A stretch of DNA of 8,284 bases from Actinomycetota bacterium (GTDB lineage: Bacteria > Actinomycetota > Actinomycetes > Nanopelagicales > Nanopelagicaceae), in assembly GCA_009705075.1 (NCBI GenBank), contig WLCY01000020.1, positions 1 to 8,284 on the forward strand, given 5' to 3'. Position 1 is the stretch's first letter, and each line of letters begins with the position of its first letter. Below the pieces are notes generated by a model, which was not told the DNA's origin, made no database searches, and was given only the letters and a program-made list of their open reading frames with translations. Below are positions 6,297 through 8,284 of the stretch, in pieces. The position numbers were made by a program, and so were the translations under genes.

Positions 6297-6302
6297 TATT
6301 TA

Positions 6303-6545
6303 ATGACCAAAGTAAGCATCTATTCAAGAAGCAATTGCCATTTATGCGATGTAGCCCTTGAAACTCTGGAGAGTTTTCACACAGAGTTTACCTTTGTCAT
6401 TGAAAAGATATTGATAGATGGAAATTTAGAACTTGAAAGTAAGTATGGTGAGAGCGTTCCCGTAATTTTAATTAATGATGCGCCTCACGATTTTTTCCGA
6501 GTCAACCCCGACCGGTTTAGAGCAGCGATGTCTAATCTAATTTAG
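6303..6545 (+). CDS. Glutaredoxin-like thiol-disulfide protein
   Basis: This 80-residue cytoplasmic protein has the thioredoxin fold of the glutaredoxin-like (DUF836 type) family. A first strand (KVSIYSRS) leads into the redox motif CHLC, with C12 and C15. A helix (DVALETLESF) and a second strand follow. The cis-proline motif SVPVILIND has P53 and faces the active site. A helix (RFRAAMSNL) ends the protein. Such proteins reduce disulfides or glutathione-type mixed thiols; the actual partner in an actinobacterium, perhaps mycothiol-linked, is inferred. The start is fixed by the closeness of ATG to the first strand and by the TAGAAT hexamer 6 bases upstream. The gene is divergent from the protease and transcribed alone. 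Its last 14 bases overlap the end of the XPB gene on the other strand. Confidence 0.87.
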   Translation: MTKVSIYSRSNCHLCDVALETLESFHTEFTFVIEKILIDGNLELESKYGESVPVILINDAPHDFFRVNPDRFRAAMSNLI

Positions 6546-8196
6546 GATCGGGTTTAGGGCTTAAGACATCGTCGGCATCAATAATTCCGTAGGCATAACC
6601 TTGTTCGGCAAGAAAACGTTGGCGATTTTGCGCGAAGTCTTGGTCGACAGTATCTCTTGCAACAATTGAATAAAACCTTGCAGTTCTGCCATCAGATTTT
6701 GGTCGCAATATCCGGCCGAGTCTTTGGGCCTCTTCTTGCCGAGAGCCAAAGGTTCCAGATACCTGAATTGCGATTGTGGCATCTGGTAAATCAATTGAGA
6801 AGTTTGCAACCTTAGAAACTACTAAACATTTAATCTCGCCGGTTCGGTATAGCGCAAATAGCCTTTCACGTTCCTTTATTGGAGTGTCACCTTTGATTAA
6901 TGAAACACCAAGCTCGGCGCTCAGAGCATCAAGTTGATCTATGTATTGTCCAATGATTAGTACTTGCTCTTCGCTATGTTTTTTTGCAAGCGCAATAGCA
7001 ACCTTTCGCTTTGTCGCAGTTGTTGAACAGAAGCGATATCTATCTTCTGGTTCAGCCGTCGCATAATTTAAGCGTTCGTCATCAGTTAAGTTAACGCGAA
7101 CCTCGATGCAATCTGCAGGTGCAATATAACCTTGAGATTCAATCTCTTTCCAGGGAACATCAAAACGTTTTGGCCCGATAAGTGAAAATACTTCACCCTC
7201 CATTCCATCTTCGCGGACCAGGGTTGCTGTTAACCCTAGGCGCCGACGCGATTGGATATCTGCGGTGAATCTAAAGATTGGTGCAGGAAGCAAGTGCACC
7301 TCATCGTAAATAATTAAGCCCCAGTCGATCGCATCAAATAGGTCTAAATGGGCATAAACACCCTGTTTACGTGTGGTCATAACTTGGTAGGTAGCAATAG
7401 TTACTGGGCGAATCTCTTTCTTAGAACCAGAATATTCACCGATTTCATCTTCATGCAACGTGGTTCGTTTTAATAATTCATCACGCCATTGCCGGGCAGC
7501 AATTGTGTTGGTGACAAGAATTAAGGTTGTTGCTTTTGCGTGAGCCATTGCTGCGGCTCCAACAATTGTCTTACCGGCGCCACAAGGTAGAACTACAACT
7601 CCAGAACCGCCATGCCAGAATCCTTCGGCTGCCAACTCTTGATACTTGCGTATTTTCCAACCATCTTGCACGAGATCAATTTCATGGTGCTCGCCATCTA
7701 CATATCCTGCGAAATCTTCTGCGGGCCAACCGAGCTTTAGTAGCGCTTGCTTTAGAAATCCACGTTGACCAGGATGAACAACAATTGTTTCGGCATCAAG
7801 TTGAAGTCCGAGCATCGGTGCAACTTTCTTGCCACGAGTTACTTCCTTAAGTACGGCTGGATCATGTGAGACTAAAACCAGGCCATGAACCGGATGTGCT
7901 TCAAGACGCAATCTGCCATAACGAGACATCGTTTCTGCTACATCTACCAGCAGAGCATGTGGAACAGCGAATCTTGAATATTTAAGAAGAGTATCTACAA
8001 CTTGCTCAGCATCATGTCCAGCAGCTCTGGCATTCCAAAGTCCTAGCGGAGTAAGGCGATAAGTGTGAATATGCTCAGGGCTCTTCTCAAGTTCAGCAAA
8101 TGAGGCGATAGCTCTTCGACATTCATCGCTAAGTGGATGATCAATATCTAGAAGTAGGGTCTTATCACTTTGAACAATTAGCGGGCCATCAGTCAC
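6532..8196 (-). CDS. xpb: XPB/Rad25-type superfamily 2 DNA helicase
   Basis: This is an ATP-dependent 3'-5' DNA helicase/translocase of the XPB family, which in Actinobacteria is a stand-alone protein linked to DNA repair and unwinding. The 554 residues match the usual actinobacterial length. An N-terminal accessory region (1-130) precedes the core. Seen in the core are a RKYQ Q-motif-like site (183-186), Walker A LPCGAGKT (203-210, K209), the DEVH box (298-301), motif III GLTATL (321-326) directly followed by the XPB-specific RED triplet (328-330), motif V around VVSKVANFSIDLPDA (459-473), and motif VI QRLGRILRP (491-499) with the arginine fingers. No key residue is missing. The GTG start has AGGA 8 bases upstream and overlaps the end of the preceding peptidase gene by 8 bases, so the two are probably cotranscribed. 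The 3' end overlaps the glutaredoxin-like gene. Confidence 0.95.
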   Translation of the reverse strand: MTDGPLIVQSDKTLLLDIDHPLSDECRRAIASFAELEKSPEHIHTYRLTPLGLWNARAAGHDAEQVVDTLLKYSRFAVPHALLVDVAETMSRYGRLRLEAHPVHGLVLVSHDPAVLKEVTRGKKVAPMLGLQLDAETIVVHPGQRGFLKQALLKLGWPAEDFAGYVDGEHHEIDLVQDGWKIRKYQELAAEGFWHGGSGVVVLPCGAGKTIVGAAAMAHAKATTLILVTNTIAARQWRDELLKRTTLHEDEIGEYSGSKKEIRPVTIATYQVMTTRKQGVYAHLDLFDAIDWGLIIYDEVHLLPAPIFRFTADIQSRRRLGLTATLVREDGMEGEVFSLIGPKRFDVPWKEIESQGYIAPADCIEVRVNLTDDERLNYATAEPEDRYRFCSTTATKRKVAIALAKKHSEEQVLIIGQYIDQLDALSAELGVSLIKGDTPIKERERLFALYRTGEIKCLVVSKVANFSIDLPDATIAIQVSGTFGSRQEEAQRLGRILRPKSDGRTARFYSIVARDTVDQDFAQNRQRFLAEQGYAYGIIDADDVLSPKPDPKLD

Positions 8197-8284
8197 GAAT
8201 TAATTCCTTAATAAAAGCAGTTAGAAGTTTTACTCGCGACGGAATTGAAGAGAGCAATATTTGTTCATGCGGCGCATGAGCACC
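8189..8284 (-). CDS. C-terminal end of a probable M20-family metallopeptidase (cut by window edge)
   Basis: Only the last 31 residues are visible, ending at TGA 8191-8189. They begin GAHAPHEQILLSSIPSRV and end FIKELIRD. The pattern G-x-H....E....SIP-R......(I/L)xxL matches the end of M20 peptidases such as carboxypeptidase G2, where this histidine is a zinc ligand. M20 enzymes are cytoplasmic di-zinc dipeptidases, carboxypeptidases or deacylases. The exact subfamily cannot be told from this fragment, and an M18/M42-type peptidase with a similar HxPxE ending is the alternative. Its stop lies 8 bases inside the XPB gene, suggesting a shared transcript. Confidence 0.6.
   Translation of the reverse strand, partial: GAHAPHEQILLSSIPSRVKLLTAFIKELIRD
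8205..8208 (-). promoter_or_regulatory. Shine-Dalgarno sequence of the XPB gene
   Basis: AGGA (within AAGGAA) on the minus strand lies 8 bases before the GTG at 8196, inside the coding end of the upstream peptidase gene. It supports this GTG as start. Confidence 0.6.

Noticed and set aside
6215..6362. Open frame on the plus strand across the divergent gap, containing residues such as VLRLEKADKNLLGELELF, and running into the glutaredoxin-like gene
   Set aside because: It has protein-like composition but no ATG, GTG or TTG start before the overlap, and no Shine-Dalgarno. It ends inside the clearly real glutaredoxin-like frame, so chance or an ancient remnant is more likely.
7527..7850. Long plus-strand open frame (107 codons) opposite XPB
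   Set aside because: It lies wholly inside the XPB coding sequence, which has all helicase motifs. The shadow product is leucine/arginine/histidine-rich, typical of an antisense frame.

Overview
This window looks like a chromosomal segment of a small-genome planktonic actinobacterium, most likely of the acI / Nanopelagicales type (Planktophila/Nanopelagicus-like). The evidence is combined: moderate-to-low GC by eye, an actinobacterial heterodimer-type lycopene cyclase subunit (CrtYc) next to a Brp/Blh beta-carotene cleavage enzyme (the retinal supply for actinorhodopsin), an actinobacterial XPB helicase, and extremely tight gene packing. The lineage is inferred from content; no rRNA or rhodopsin gene is in the window.

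Layout. Bases 1-169 (-) hold the start of crtYc, cut by the window edge. Divergent from it is blh (215-1168, +). Converging on blh with a 1-base gap is a cysteine-rich, DUF3109-like cytoplasmic protein of unknown function (1170-1988, -). Divergent from that is proC (2059-2883, +), whose stop overlaps by 4 bases the GTG start of a secreted, propeller-like protein of unknown function (2880-3827, +). Abutting it tail to tail with no gap is a large secreted zinc metalloprotease (3828-6200, -) with a leishmanolysin-like catalytic domain, a fibronectin type III domain and about five W/VDG repeats. Divergent from the protease is a small glutaredoxin-like protein (6303-6545, +). Its 3' end overlaps by 14 bases the end of an XPB-type DNA helicase (6532-8196, -). 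The 3' end of a probable M20-family peptidase (8189-8284, -) lies upstream of the helicase and overlaps its start by 8 bases.

How it works together. CrtYc (with its CrtYd partner, not seen) makes beta-carotene and Blh cleaves it to retinal, so the divergent pair at the left edge is a retinal module. ProC makes proline in the cytoplasm. The secreted protease and the M20 peptidase would both fit a peptide-scavenging lifestyle, but they are not in one operon. XPB is a DNA repair/unwinding helicase and the glutaredoxin-like protein a thiol redox protein.

The clearest organisational signal is regulatory. Five genes that head a transcript have a TAnnnT -10-like hexamer ending 6-8 bases before the start codon and no Shine-Dalgarno sequence, as expected for leaderless mRNAs. 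The two genes that overlap an upstream gene, and crtYc, have a purine-rich Shine-Dalgarno sequence instead. All three convergent junctions have spacing between +1 and -14 bases, leaving no room for intergenic terminators. I see no tRNA, rRNA, CRISPR array, insertion sequence or prophage gene. There is no gene-free stretch longer than about 110 bases. I do not see strong evidence of a wholly new system; the least understood items are the cysteine-rich protein, the proC-coupled secreted protein and the multidomain protease.
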